Source: Kitasatospora sp. MMS16-BH015 (lineage in GTDB: Bacteria; Actinomycetota; Actinomycetes; Streptomycetales; Streptomycetaceae). From it: 64,000 nt of DNA. The position numbers were made by a program, and so were the translations under genes. How positions within the stretch are numbered: position 1 is the first letter of the stretch; each line of letters starts with the position of its first letter. The notes beneath the pieces are model-generated. The model was not told where the DNA came from. It made no database searches and was given only the letters and a program-made list of their open reading frames with translations. The stretch covers positions 6,711,001 through 6,775,000 of the forward strand of contig NZ_CP025394.1 of the NCBI RefSeq assembly GCF_002943525.1. The letters are read 5' to 3'. This document shows, piece by piece, positions 44,401-51,819 of the stretch.

Positions 44401-47186
44401 GGGGTCTGGAGCTGGAGGACTTCGACGAGGGCGACCTCGACGCGCTCCTCGACCACGCCTTCCAGCGCTACTACGAGACCAGCGGGCTGTTCGGCACCCC
44501 CGAGGGCTGCGTGGCGATGGTGGACCGCCTGAGCGAGGTCGGTGTCGACGAGATCGCCTGCCTGGTGGACTTCGGCGTCCCCGCCGACGAGGTGCTCGCG
44601 GCGCTGCCCCAGCTGGCGGAGCTGCGCCGGCTGGCCGACTCGGCGCCCGACCGGGCGCCGCGGGACATCGCGGGGATGATCGAGCGGCACGGTGTCACCC
44701 ACCTGCAGTGCACCCCCTCGCTGGCCGCCGTGCTGATCGCCGACGAGCAGGTGCGGGCCGCACTGGGCTCCCTCGACCGGATGCTGGTCGGCGGTGAGGC
44801 CCTGACGCCCGCCCTGGCCGAGCAGTTGGCGCAGGCGGTCGGCGGGCGCCTGCTGAACGTCTACGGGCCGACCGAGGCGACGATCTGGTCCACCGCCCAT
44901 CCCGTGCACGAGGGCAGCCACTCGATCGGCCGTCCGCTCTCCAACACCAGGGCCTACGTCCTGGACGAGCGGGGGGCGCCGGTGCCGATCGGCGTGCCTG
45001 GCGAGCTCCACCTCGGCGGCACCGGTGTCGCGGCGGGCTACCTGCACCAGCCGGAGCTCACCGCGGAGCGCTTCCTCGCGGACCCCTTCGCCGCCGACCC
45101 GGCCGCCCGGATGTACCGCACCGGCGACCTGGTCCGCTACCGGTCGAACGGCGAGATCGAGTACCTCGGGCGCCGGGACGGGCAGGTGAAGATCCACGGC
45201 TTCCGGGTGGAGCCGGGGGAGATCGAGGCGGCGCTGGCCGCCGCACCGGGCGTCCGGCACGCGGCGGTGGTCGCGGCGGAGGACGGCCGGGGCGGACAAC
45301 GGCTCATCGGCTACCTGGTCCTCGCCGGGCCGCTGGACGAGGAGGAGCTCCGCCGGCACCTGGAGGCCCGCCTGCCGCGCCACCTGGTCCCCGCCCAGTT
45401 CGTCGCCCTGGCGGCGATGCCGCTGCTGCCGAGCGGCAAGACCGATCGGCGGGCCCTGCCGGAGCCGCCGCCACTCCGGCGGCGCACGCCGTCGGCCACG
45501 GCGCCCGCGACGGCGACCGAGCGGAGCCTGGCCGGGATCTGGCGCGACCTGCTGCGCTGCGGGGAGATCGGGGTCGAGGACAACTTCTTCGACCTCGGTG
45601 GCGACTCGATCGTCGCCATCCAGATGGTCTCGCGCGCCCGGCAGGCGGGCATCGTGCTGACCGCACGGGACCTGTTCCAGCACCAGACGCTGGGCGAACT
45701 CGCCGCCGTGGCCCGGCAGGACGGCCGGATCACGGCCGAACAGGGCGTGCTGGTGGGCGAATCCGGGCTCGCCCCGATCCAGCACTGGTTCTTCGAGCAG
45801 CGGCTGGCCGACCAGCACCACTACAACCAGGCCGTGCTGGCGGACGTCCTGGCCGGCCCACTCGACCTGGCGCTGCTGGCCCGCGCGCGGGACGCTGTCC
45901 TGCGCCACCACGACGCCCTGCGCAACACCTTCCACCCCGACCCGACCGGGTGGATCCAGCGGACCGGCGCGCCGGAGCCGGTCACGGAGCCGATCGAGCA
46001 CGTCGAGCTGGGCGCCCTGCCGCCGGCGGACTGGCCGGCCGAACTCGAAGCCGTCCAGAACCGCGCGCACCGCGCCCTGGACCTCGACCGCGGGCCGCTG
46101 CTGCGGATGGTCTCCGTCGGCTACGGCGGGCACCGGCCCGATCAGCTCTTCACCGTGATCCACCACACCGTGGTGGACGGCGTCTCCTGGCGGATCCTGC
46201 TGGAGGACCTGCAGCACGCCTACCGCCTGCTGCGGGACGGCCACCGGGTCGAGCTGCCCGCCAAGACCACCTCCTACCGGGAGTGGATCGCCAGGCTGGC
46301 GCAGGAGGCCGCCTCCGATCGGACGCTCGCCGAACTCGACTACTGGACAGAGCAGGTCGAGGGCCCGCACCCGGCCCACGCCCTGCCGCGCGACCGCGAC
46401 GGCGGCAACACCGAGGCCGCCGCGCGCACCACCACCGCGGAGTTCACCACGGAGGAGACCGAGGCACTCCTGCACGAGGTGCCCCGCGCCCACCACGCCG
46501 ACCTCCACGTCCTGCTGCTCTGCGCCCTGGCGGAGGCCTGTGCGCAGTGGACCGGTTCGAGTTCGCTGCTGCTGGACCTGGAGGGGCACGGGCGTGAGGA
46601 GCTCTTCGAGGACGTCGACCTCTCCCGCTCGGTGGGCTGGTTCACCGCCCTGTACCCGCTGCGCATCGACCTGCCGACCGACCCCGCGGAGCGGCCGGCC
46701 GCCGTCCGGGAGCAGGTGCGCCGCATCCCCCGCCGGGGGATCGGGCACGGTCTGCTGCGCCACCTGCACCCCGACGCCTCGGTCAGGTCCCGGCTCGCCG
46801 CCGGACACCGGCCCGAGATCGTCTTCAACTACCTGGGGCAGGCGGACGCCTCGCACCGCGACGGCGCCCTGCTCGCGTTGGCCACCGGCTCCGTGGGCGC
46901 GCCGCACGCGCCCGCCCAGACCCGGCGGCACCTGCTCAACGTCAACGGACTCGTCGCGGGCGGCCGCCTGCGGGTGGATTTCACCTTCAGCGAGGCCGTG
47001 CACGATCCGGCGACGATCCGCGACCTGGCCGACCGCTTCGGTGACCTGCTGCGCCGACGGGTGGCGGACTGCCGGGCGGGCCTGATCCGGCTCGCCCCGT
47101 CCGACTTCCCCGACGTGGAGCTGACCCAGGAGTCCCTGGACGACCTGCTCGGTGAGATCCGGGACCAGGAAGGAGAACCGGCGTGA
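38454..47186 (+). CDS. NRPS: degenerate C-A(Asp)-PCP-C-A(Gly, monooxygenase inserted)-PCP-E
   Basis: A 2,910-residue two-module NRPS. Residues about 10-430 resemble a condensation domain, but the HHxxxDG site reads TADGLFAD, so it is probably inactive. The C domain ending the previous protein may replace it. A1 about 440-955 has code DLTKVGHVGK, one residue from the aspartate code DLTKVGHIGK. PCP1 Ser near 984. Second C about 1030-1475 (HHIVSDGWS). A2 about 1490-2350 with a luciferase-like insertion at about 1719-2069 and code DILQLGVIWK, matching glycine. PCP2 Ser near 2383. E domain about 2420-2900 (HHTVVDGVSWR, FNYLGQ). I chose the ATG at 38454, which has GGAGAG about 9 nt upstream, over the ATG at 38427. 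The stop overlaps the next GTG (GTGA). Confidence 0.9.
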   Translation: MYDAELDTTAEAGFRLSPPQLLAWPHAAGRRVQARILVEGAVAPERLEQALRQVAERHESLRARLVEVPGLSVPLQSVAPAAALAWHREHLPVEAAAARAAVEAAAAADLAEPWPGAVRARLLLGADGSDGAVLLVTADGLFADRRSLLVVLAELAAILGGTGLPEEPLQYLDAAEWLGEQLATDEARARMDAWLARELAVAGGVEPASEPGPAGEPVLVSAEPEPALVAALDRTAAELGAGPAAVLLGAWQLLLGRLTGQEEVVTAVRADTRGLAELDEVVGLFETGVPVLGTLSGALPFASLVRDLDRALAAVPAAQFAFDGARAAEPLPFGFACTELPAGLPAGAGRLTVTDLCTGHGGSALHLGVARPAGGRLLLSLARDEQRVSHRHARVLADQYLSVLRAVVARPHARLGDLGLAQDPAVAGFPVLPAGALSPAAGPALAHLRFEQRAAERPEALAVVCGEQELTYREAEARANRLAAALRARGVGPDAPVALVLERSVDYVVGLLGVLKAGGAFVPLDPGLPAARARAVLDELRPAVLLTHRGLLDPEVAGAVPVLDLDTARLEDWPDTPVESAARPEHTAYVIFTSGSTGRPKGVAVPHRAVCAYLDGVLPVLDLPEDELLGTLATPAADLGHTAVFGALCTGRSLFLAVPEEVLDGAGLAARFRDRPLGLLKIVPSHLAALLDAPGAEALLPSRCLVLGGEPLPTALLERIRALRPGLRVVNHYGPTEAAVGALAHEVAGPERGPAPIGRPLAGYRAYLLDAGLRPVLRGAVGELYLAGPGLARGYQGRPGATAERFLPDPFAAEPGARMYRTGDLVRLRPDGAAVFLGRTDHQVKIRGHRVELGEIEAELRRDADVADAVVVAEADGARLTAFVVARRGRSVDTEELRQGLRLRLPEYLVPTAIAALPALPLSPNGKVDRRALPTVDQAASRTARYAAPTTETETLLAGLWAEVLGCERVGREDSFFQELGGNSLDATRVVARIRAATGVGLHVSALFEAPTVARLAALVDGSAVDTGAGAIVPVERTGPMPLSYAQRRLWVLSEVDGVRTAYHIPAAVRIRGELDVDLLVEALREVVHRHEALRTNVVLVDGTPRQVVREPGGFAVPVRETAEGEVPERARVFAARPFDLARDELFRAELLRVGPREHVLLLCLHHIVSDGWSTALLWREVVTRYGDRRAGRVPAPAPLPVQYADYAVWQNAWLDEGGTAPQLDYWTEQLRDLPAALELPTDRPRPKVQGYHGASVPIEIGAETLAGLRALSHERQASVFMVLLAAFNVLLARHSGQQDIAVGTPVANRTRAEVEHLIGCFFNTLVIRTDLSGDPEFTELLDRVRAAVLAGQAHQDLPFERLVEALNPPRDPGRSPLFQTLFVYQPAPDEGLTMDGLRLDSLPIGGEVAKYDLTLDLTEHAHGVSGRIEYRTDLFEAETVQRLGRQFLELLGSVLRTPRARTGELTLLPAAERDLLLHGWNSGYLDRPDAPWAADAFEERVRRHPEATALVHGERRLSYRELDRAANRLAHALRSAGVAGNGLVGLWLDRSVETVVAVLAVLKAGAAYLPLDPDAPTARNRELIADARLGFVITTGERSADLPSEVVAVDPVQETGEDSAPARRSDPEDLAYVIHTSGSTGRPKGVMIGQRNLAGFFAAMDEQLGGDRPGTWLAVTRYTFDISVLELLWTLTRGFEVVLADDELVLSEGRRGPRPRTPDFSLFYFASDAGDREADKYRLLLEGAKWADRQGFAAVWTPERHFGTFGGLYPNPVVTSAALATATSRIGLRTGSLVLPLHDPIRVAEDWAVVDNISGGRVGLSVASGWQPHDFALAPGKFADRKEVMFRDLEVVRRLWRGESVRTVSGTGEEIEVRTLPRPVQPELPVWVTAAGNPETFRRAGAVGANLLTHLLGQSVEDLAESVRVYRTARAEAGHPGPGHVTLMLHTFVSGDEEAVRRTVREPFKNYLRQSVDLVRPIARDRGLELEDFDEGDLDALLDHAFQRYYETSGLFGTPEGCVAMVDRLSEVGVDEIACLVDFGVPADEVLAALPQLAELRRLADSAPDRAPRDIAGMIERHGVTHLQCTPSLAAVLIADEQVRAALGSLDRMLVGGEALTPALAEQLAQAVGGRLLNVYGPTEATIWSTAHPVHEGSHSIGRPLSNTRAYVLDERGAPVPIGVPGELHLGGTGVAAGYLHQPELTAERFLADPFAADPAARMYRTGDLVRYRSNGEIEYLGRRDGQVKIHGFRVEPGEIEAALAAAPGVRHAAVVAAEDGRGGQRLIGYLVLAGPLDEEELRRHLEARLPRHLVPAQFVALAAMPLLPSGKTDRRALPEPPPLRRRTPSATAPATATERSLAGIWRDLLRCGEIGVEDNFFDLGGDSIVAIQMVSRARQAGIVLTARDLFQHQTLGELAAVARQDGRITAEQGVLVGESGLAPIQHWFFEQRLADQHHYNQAVLADVLAGPLDLALLARARDAVLRHHDALRNTFHPDPTGWIQRTGAPEPVTEPIEHVELGALPPADWPAELEAVQNRAHRALDLDRGPLLRMVSVGYGGHRPDQLFTVIHHTVVDGVSWRILLEDLQHAYRLLRDGHRVELPAKTTSYREWIARLAQEAASDRTLAELDYWTEQVEGPHPAHALPRDRDGGNTEAAARTTTAEFTTEETEALLHEVPRAHHADLHVLLLCALAEACAQWTGSSSLLLDLEGHGREELFEDVDLSRSVGWFTALYPLRIDLPTDPAERPAAVREQVRRIPRRGIGHGLLRHLHPDASVRSRLAAGHRPEIVFNYLGQADASHRDGALLALATGSVGAPHAPAQTRRHLLNVNGLVAGGRLRVDFTFSEAVHDPATIRDLADRFGDLLRRRVADCRAGLIRLAPSDFPDVELTQESLDDLLGEIRDQEGEPA

Positions 47187-50100
47187 GCCGACCTGACGAC
47201 ATCGAGGCGATCTACCCGCTCTCGCCGATGCAGCACGCCATGCTGCTCCGTTCGCAACTCGCCCCCGGCAGCGGGGTCTACCTGCTGCAGTTGTCCTTCG
47301 AGCTCGGTGGGGCCTTCGACGCGGACGCCTTCCGCCGGGCCTGGGAGCAGGTCACCGCGCGGCACGCCGCTCACCGGACCTGCTTCCTGCGGCTGGACCA
47401 GGAGCAGCCCTTGCAGGTGGTGCGCCGCACCGTGAGCCTGCCCTGGCGGGAGGAGGACTGGTCCGAGCTGCCCGCCGAGGAGCAGGAGGCCCGGTTCGCC
47501 GCCCTGCTGGAGCAGGACCGCGCCGAGGACTTCGTGCCCGCCCGGGCACCGCTGATGCGGTGCGTGCTGGTGCGCACCGCGCCGGACCGCCACCGCTTTC
47601 TGTGGACCCGGCACCACGCGATCTCCGACGGGTGGTCGATGCCGACCGTGCTGTCCGAGGTGGTGCGGTGCTACCGGGCGATCGGGGAGGGCCGCCCGCC
47701 GCAACTCGGCCCGGTGACCCAGTACCGCGACTACATCGCCTGGCTGCGGGCCCAGGACCAGGCCGGCACCGAGGAGTACTGGCGGCGCTCCCTCGCCGGG
47801 GTGGCCGGGCCGACCCTGCTGGGCGTCGGCCGGCCGCAGGCCGGCGGCACACCCGGCCGGGGCGCCGTCGGGAAGCGGCGGGTGCTGCTGAGCCGGGCGG
47901 ACACCGACGCCCTGCTGGCAGCCGTCCGCCGGGAGCGGATCACGCTGAGCACCTACGTGCAGGCGGCCTGGGCGCTGCTGCTGCACGCCTACAGCGGCGA
48001 GCGGGAGGTCATGCTCGGCATGGTCTCCTCCGGCCGCCCGCCGGCGTTGGCCGGGATGGAGTCGGCCGTCGGCTGCTTCCTGAACACCCTGCCGGTCCGG
48101 GTCCGGGTGGACGAGGGGGCGCCGGTCACCGACTGGCTGCGGGCCCTGCAGAGCGCGCAGGTGGCGCGCGAGGAGCACGGTCACGTCCCGCTCGCGCAGA
48201 TCCGCCGCTGGGCGGGGCTGCCGGGCGACCAGCCGCTGATGGAATCCCTGGTGGTCTTCGAGAACTTTCCGGGCGGCGAGGCCCTCGCCGCCCAGGGCGG
48301 GCCGCTCCGGGTGGAGAACGTCCGGATGGCGGAGCAGACCAGCTTCCCGCTCACGCTCACGGTCGCCCCCGGTGACCAGCTCTCGCTCCAACTCGGCTAC
48401 GACCAGGACCGGTTCGAGGATCACGTGGTCGAGCGGGTGCTCGGGCACTACGAGGCCCTGCTCCGCTCGCTGGCCGCCCCGCCGGCCCGGGTCGGCGACC
48501 TGAACGCGGTCGGCCCCGCCGAGCTGGCCGCCCTGCTGGCCGAGTCCACAGGCCCGCAGATCGAGCCGCCGAGCGCGGGAGCGGGCGGTGTGCACCGCCT
48601 GTTCGAGGCGCAGGCGGCGGCGACCCCGGGGGCGACGGCCCTGGTCGTGGACGAGGAGCGGCGTTCGTACGCCGAGCTCGACGCCCGGGCGAACCGGATC
48701 GCGGCGCGGCTGCACCGGGCCGGCGTGCTGCCCGGGGCCTTCGTCGGGGTCTGCCTGGAGCGTACGGCCGACCTGCCCGCCGCCCTGCTGGCGGTGTGGA
48801 AGGCCGGGGCCGCCTACCTGCCCCTGGATCCGACCTACCCCGCCGCCCGGATCCGGCACGTCCTCGAGGACGCGGCGCCGGCCGTGGTCCTGGCCCAGGA
48901 CTCGACCGGCGGGGTGCTGGCGGGCGCGGCTTGCCCCGTGCTGTCGCTCGACGCGCCCGAGGAGGAGCCCGCCGCGGACGGGTTCGCACCGGTGGACGCC
49001 GAGGCCGACGCGGTCGCCCTGACGATCTACACCTCGGGCTCGACCGGGACTCCCAAGGGCGTGCTGATCACCCACCGCAACGTCCGCGCCCTGCTGGCCT
49101 GGGCATCGGGCACCTACTCGGCCGAGGAGCTCTCGGGGACGCTGGCCTCGACCTCGGTCTGCTTCGACCTCTCCGTCTTCGAGCTCTTCCTGCCGCTCAC
49201 CACCGGCGCCACCGTGATCCTGGCCCGGAACGCGCTGCTCCTGCCCTCGCTGCCGGCCCGCGAGGAGGTGACGCTGATCAACACCGTGCCCTCGGCGCTG
49301 GACACGCTGCTGCGGCTCGGCGCCCTGCCACCGCGCGTCGCGGTGGTCAATCTCGCGGGTGAACCGCTGCCCGGGGAACTCGTGGACCGGGCCTACCGGC
49401 AGCCGGGGCTGCGCAAGGTGTACAACCTGTACGGACCCTCGGAGGACACCGTCTACTCCACCTTCGCGCTGGTCCCGGCGGGCGGCGGCAAGCCCCTGAT
49501 CGGCCGGCCGGTGGCCAATGCGCAGGCGTATGTCCTCGACCCTCGGCTGCGACCGGTGCCGACCGGTGTCGCAGGTGAGCTGTACCTCGGTGGTGACGGC
49601 GTCTCACGCGGCTACCACGACCGTCCGGCGCTCACCGCGAGCCGTTACCTGCCGGACCCGTTCGGCGGCCGCCCCGGCGCCCGGCTCTACCGCACGGGGG
49701 ACCTCGTCCGCCGGCTCGCCGACGGTCGGCTGGAGTACCTCGGTCGGACCGACCACCAGGTGAAGCTGCGAGGCTTCCGGATCGAGCTGGGCGAGATCGA
49801 GGCCACCCTGCGGGCCCTCGGGGAGGTGCGCGAGGCCGTGGCGGCGGTGCACACCGACCCGCACGGCGGCAAGCGCCTGGTGGCGTACGTGGTGGCCGAG
49901 CCCGGGCAGCCGCTCGATCAGCCCGGCCTGACGCGTGCGCTGCGGGCCGTGCTGCCCGAGCACATGGTGCCCTCGGCCTTCGTCGGCATCGACGCGATCC
50001 CGCTCACGCCGAACGGGAAGGTCGACCGGGGGGCGCTGCGGCCCCCCGAGACCCTGGGGGCCAGGCGTCCGTACCGGGAGCCCGCGAGCGAGACCGAGCG

Positions 50101-50401
50101 GGCCGTCGCCGCCGTCTGGACGGCTGTGCTCGGGGTGTCGAGGCCCGGGGCGGACGACGCCTTCTTCGACCTCGGCGGCGACTCCCTGCTGCTGGCCCGC
50201 GTGTTCGGCGAACTGAAGGCCCGCTTCCCCGACGGCCTCCTGATGACCGACCTGTTCCGTTTCCCGACCATCGCCGAGCTCGCCCGCCACCTCGACGGCG
50301 GCGGCCGGCCCGGCTTCACCGACGTGCAGAGCCGGCTGGAGCGCCGCAGGGCGGCCCGGCAGGCGGCGCCGCCGGCTCGGGGCGGTGGCAGCGGGCGCTG
50401 A
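47183..50401 (+). CDS. NRPS: C-A(Ala-like)-PCP, last module, no thioesterase
   Basis: A 1,072-residue single-module NRPS. C domain about 8-440 with YPLSPMQHAMLLRS and HHAISDGWS, of the kind that follows an E domain (DCL). A domain about 470-965 with TSGSTGTPKG and YGPSEDTVY. The code read by eye is DLFNNALVYK, close to the alanine code DLFNNALTYK. PCP about 970-1045 (LGGDSLLL, Ser near 998). The protein then ends in a basic tail with no TE, R or terminal C domain, so release must come from another protein. AGGAG lies about 9 nt before the GTG start, which overlaps the previous stop. Confidence 0.92.
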   Translation: MSRPDDIEAIYPLSPMQHAMLLRSQLAPGSGVYLLQLSFELGGAFDADAFRRAWEQVTARHAAHRTCFLRLDQEQPLQVVRRTVSLPWREEDWSELPAEEQEARFAALLEQDRAEDFVPARAPLMRCVLVRTAPDRHRFLWTRHHAISDGWSMPTVLSEVVRCYRAIGEGRPPQLGPVTQYRDYIAWLRAQDQAGTEEYWRRSLAGVAGPTLLGVGRPQAGGTPGRGAVGKRRVLLSRADTDALLAAVRRERITLSTYVQAAWALLLHAYSGEREVMLGMVSSGRPPALAGMESAVGCFLNTLPVRVRVDEGAPVTDWLRALQSAQVAREEHGHVPLAQIRRWAGLPGDQPLMESLVVFENFPGGEALAAQGGPLRVENVRMAEQTSFPLTLTVAPGDQLSLQLGYDQDRFEDHVVERVLGHYEALLRSLAAPPARVGDLNAVGPAELAALLAESTGPQIEPPSAGAGGVHRLFEAQAAATPGATALVVDEERRSYAELDARANRIAARLHRAGVLPGAFVGVCLERTADLPAALLAVWKAGAAYLPLDPTYPAARIRHVLEDAAPAVVLAQDSTGGVLAGAACPVLSLDAPEEEPAADGFAPVDAEADAVALTIYTSGSTGTPKGVLITHRNVRALLAWASGTYSAEELSGTLASTSVCFDLSVFELFLPLTTGATVILARNALLLPSLPAREEVTLINTVPSALDTLLRLGALPPRVAVVNLAGEPLPGELVDRAYRQPGLRKVYNLYGPSEDTVYSTFALVPAGGGKPLIGRPVANAQAYVLDPRLRPVPTGVAGELYLGGDGVSRGYHDRPALTASRYLPDPFGGRPGARLYRTGDLVRRLADGRLEYLGRTDHQVKLRGFRIELGEIEATLRALGEVREAVAAVHTDPHGGKRLVAYVVAEPGQPLDQPGLTRALRAVLPEHMVPSAFVGIDAIPLTPNGKVDRGALRPPETLGARRPYREPASETERAVAAVWTAVLGVSRPGADDAFFDLGGDSLLLARVFGELKARFPDGLLMTDLFRFPTIAELARHLDGGGRPGFTDVQSRLERRRAARQAAPPARGGGSGR

Positions 50402-51197
50402 ACCGTCCATTTCGGGGTGATATCGGAAGGCCGGTGGCGCCCGTTCGGTAAAGCCGGAGTAATCGGTGCCGAAAATCTCGGTCTCGTCCGTGGTGCAGAA
50501 TGGCACCGATTGCTCCGGCAGAATTGCCATATTCGATTGTATTTCGTCCGGCGCGGTCCGTGTGCTGAATTCGTGATGAATCGCAGCTGTGCGGGTGTGA
50601 AGTCAGGCTGCCGAGGAGTGAACCCGGGCGGAAGGCCGACTGGAGGACATGTCAAGACATGATGCCAAGCATGGCTGCGGTGGCCATCAGCCCAGGTGAA
50701 TGGCGATGCCTTCCCGGCCCAGCTCTTGACGAACGAGGTGGCCGGAGGGTGTGGCGCCGACCACGGGTGGCGCCGGTATGAGCAGACTGAATTGCACTTG
50801 ACATGGATGGATCGGCCGGGTTGGATCGAGTTGACGGCAGGCAGTTCGAGTCCTGTCGATCAGATCGCGGCGCTGGGGGGAAGTGCGATGGTGGCGACGA
50901 ACAATCACAGATTCTCGTGTTGCTTTCCGCTGCTGATCGATCTACGTTGTCCCTGGCGGATCTGACGCAGCTTCAAATGCTGTCCGCCATTGCTCCGGTG
51001 TATATCAGGCCCCCGGGAGCATCGCTTTTCTTTGACGTGCCGTAGGCATCATCCGGCGTGCCGTCCGCCGCCGAGAGTCGCCGACGAGTTCCCAGACTTC
51101 CACCACCGAGCCTTGGTGCCCGGCGCCCTCGAGGCGTCGCGCCGTGCCCTGTGGTGGGACATCCGGTCCCTGCGAGTCGCGGAGGGAGGTGTACAGC
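50402..51197. other. Long intergenic region between the last NRPS and the peptide-gene array
   Basis: About 800 bp with visibly lower GC than its surroundings between about 50400 and 51050. Short open frames occur on both strands but none has actinomycete third-position bias or a recognisable product. The only consensus-like promoter element is TTGACA (50798-50803) followed after 17 bp by TTGGAT (50821-50826). TTCATCA and TTCAGCA lie 11 bp apart on the minus strand (50580-50574 and 50569-50563) but have no -10. The region presumably holds the promoter of the peptide genes. No IS remnant was recognised. Confidence 0.5.
50798..50826 (+). promoter_or_regulatory. Candidate sigma-70-type promoter upstream of the peptide array
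   Basis: An exact TTGACA -35 at 50798-50803, a 17-bp spacer and a weak -10 TTGGAT at 50821-50826, pointing at the array. It would give a leader of about 365 nt to the first peptide, so it is only a candidate. Confidence 0.25.
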
Positions 51198-51308
51198 ATG
51201 GAGAAGATCGACTTCGAGAACGTCGAGATCGCCGGCCTCGAGGACGAGGCGCTCGCCGACGTCGTCGGCGGCCACGCGGTGGTCGTCCCGGCCAACCTCA
51301 GCGCCTGA
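51198..51308 (+). CDS. Double-glycine leader peptide 1 (precursor-like, 36 residues)
   Basis: The peptide starts MEKIDFENVEIAG, continues LEDEALADVVGG and ends in the core HAVVVPANLSA. The leader fits the C39-exporter consensus: Gly at -1 and -2, and hydrophobic Val, Leu and Leu at -4, -7 and -12. It is acidic as usual. Cleavage after Gly25 would release an 11-residue, mostly hydrophobic peptide with an N-terminal His. Only one Ser and no Thr or Cys are in the core, so lanthionine or thiazole chemistry is unlikely. GGAGGT stands 7 nt before the ATG. First of four sister genes upstream of a C39 peptidase-transporter, its probable processor. Function unknown: a signal peptide, a bacteriocin-like factor or a scaffold are possibilities. 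Confidence 0.85.
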   Translation: MEKIDFENVEIAGLEDEALADVVGGHAVVVPANLSA

Positions 51309-51363
51309 GTGGGCTGTTGAGGATAGACCGGGTCCCTGCGAGTCGCGGAGGGAGGTGTACAAC

Positions 51364-51468
51364 ATGATCGACTTCGAGAACATCGAGATCGCCGACCTCG
51401 AGGACGAGGCGCTCGCCGACGTCGTCGGCGGCCACGCGGTGGTCGTCCCGGCCAACCTCAGCGCCTGA
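51364..51468 (+). CDS. Double-glycine leader peptide 2 (precursor-like, 34 residues)
   Basis: It begins MIDFENIEIADL, lacking the EK of copies 1 and 3, has EALADVVGG before the cut site, and a core HAVVVPANLSA identical to peptide 1. The leader differs from copy 1 by Val-to-Ile and Gly-to-Asp as well as the shorter start, so the duplicate has drifted in the leader but not in the core. This suggests selection on the core or a very recent conversion. GGAGGT lies 7 nt before the ATG. Confidence 0.85.
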   Translation: MIDFENIEIADLEDEALADVVGGHAVVVPANLSA

Positions 51469-51523
51469 GTGGGCCGTTGAGGACGGGGCGTGTCCCTGCG
51501 AGTCGCGGAGGGAGGTGTACAGC

Positions 51524-51634
51524 ATGGAGAAGATCGACTTCGAGAACGTCGAGATCGCCGGCCTCGAGGACGAGGTGCTCGCCGACGTCGTCGGCGGCCA
51601 CGCGGTGGTCGTCCCGGCCTGTGTGAGCTGCTGA
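51524..51634 (+). CDS. Double-glycine leader peptide 3 with a two-cysteine core (36 residues)
   Basis: The leader is that of copy 1 with Ala18 changed to Val (EVLADVVGG). The core is HAVVVPACVSC. The first seven core residues match copies 1 and 2. The last four are replaced by CVSC, putting two cysteines three apart at the C-terminus, where a disulfide or thioether could form. All base changes between copies 1 and 3 in the core lie in the last four codons. Same ribosome site and spacing as the other units. Confidence 0.85.
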   Translation: MEKIDFENVEIAGLEDEVLADVVGGHAVVVPACVSC

Positions 51635-51697
51635 ACCCCTCAGTGGTGTTTCGAGGATGAGCTCCATCCCCACGAGTCGAGCAGGGAGGTGTACAAC

Positions 51698-51808
51698 ATG
51701 ACCGAGTTCGAGAACATCGAGATCGCCGGCCTCGAGGACGAGGCGCTCGCCGACGTCGTCGGCGGCCACGCCCTGGCGGTGCAGCCCGCCATGAGCGTGG
51801 CTCCGTAA
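51698..51808 (+). CDS. Double-glycine leader peptide 4 with divergent 13-residue core (36 residues)
   Basis: It begins MTEFENIEIAGL, keeps EALADVVGG and ends in the core HALAVQPAMSVAP. Compared with the others it keeps His-Ala at the start and a Pro-Ala pair, but is two residues longer and differs elsewhere. The spacer before it has also diverged. It is the last unit, ending 11 bp before a strong hairpin. As the most diverged copy it is likely the oldest duplicate. Confidence 0.85.
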   Translation: MTEFENIEIAGLEDEALADVVGGHALAVQPAMSVAP

Positions 51809-51819
51809 GGTGCGCTGAC

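Larger units (their letters stand above)
51165..51808 (+). repeat. Tandem array of four peptide-gene units
   Basis: Four units of about 160-174 bp, each with a leader segment containing GGTCCCTGCGAGTCGCGGAG (degenerate in the fourth), a GGAGGT ribosome site 7 nt before ATG, and a small gene. Start codons at 51198, 51364, 51524 and 51698. Units 1-3 are nearly identical through the intergenic spacers. Unit 4 has diverged in both spacer and core. Recent tandem duplication followed by divergence of the 3' ends is the simplest reading. Confidence 0.9.

Noticed and set aside
50830-50880. GCAGTTCGAGTCC resembles the T-arm of a tRNA
   Set aside because: The T-stem does not pair beyond one or two base pairs, and no acceptor, D or anticodon arm can be drawn around it.
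50417-51045. Several open frames of 75-90 codons in the gap after the last NRPS
   Set aside because: They overlap on both strands, lack strong ribosome sites and GC-biased third positions, and show no recognisable motif.
51165-51808. CRISPR array suggested by regularly spaced repeats
   Set aside because: The repeat units are about 165 bp, contain start and stop codons and ribosome sites, and there are no short unique spacers or cas genes.
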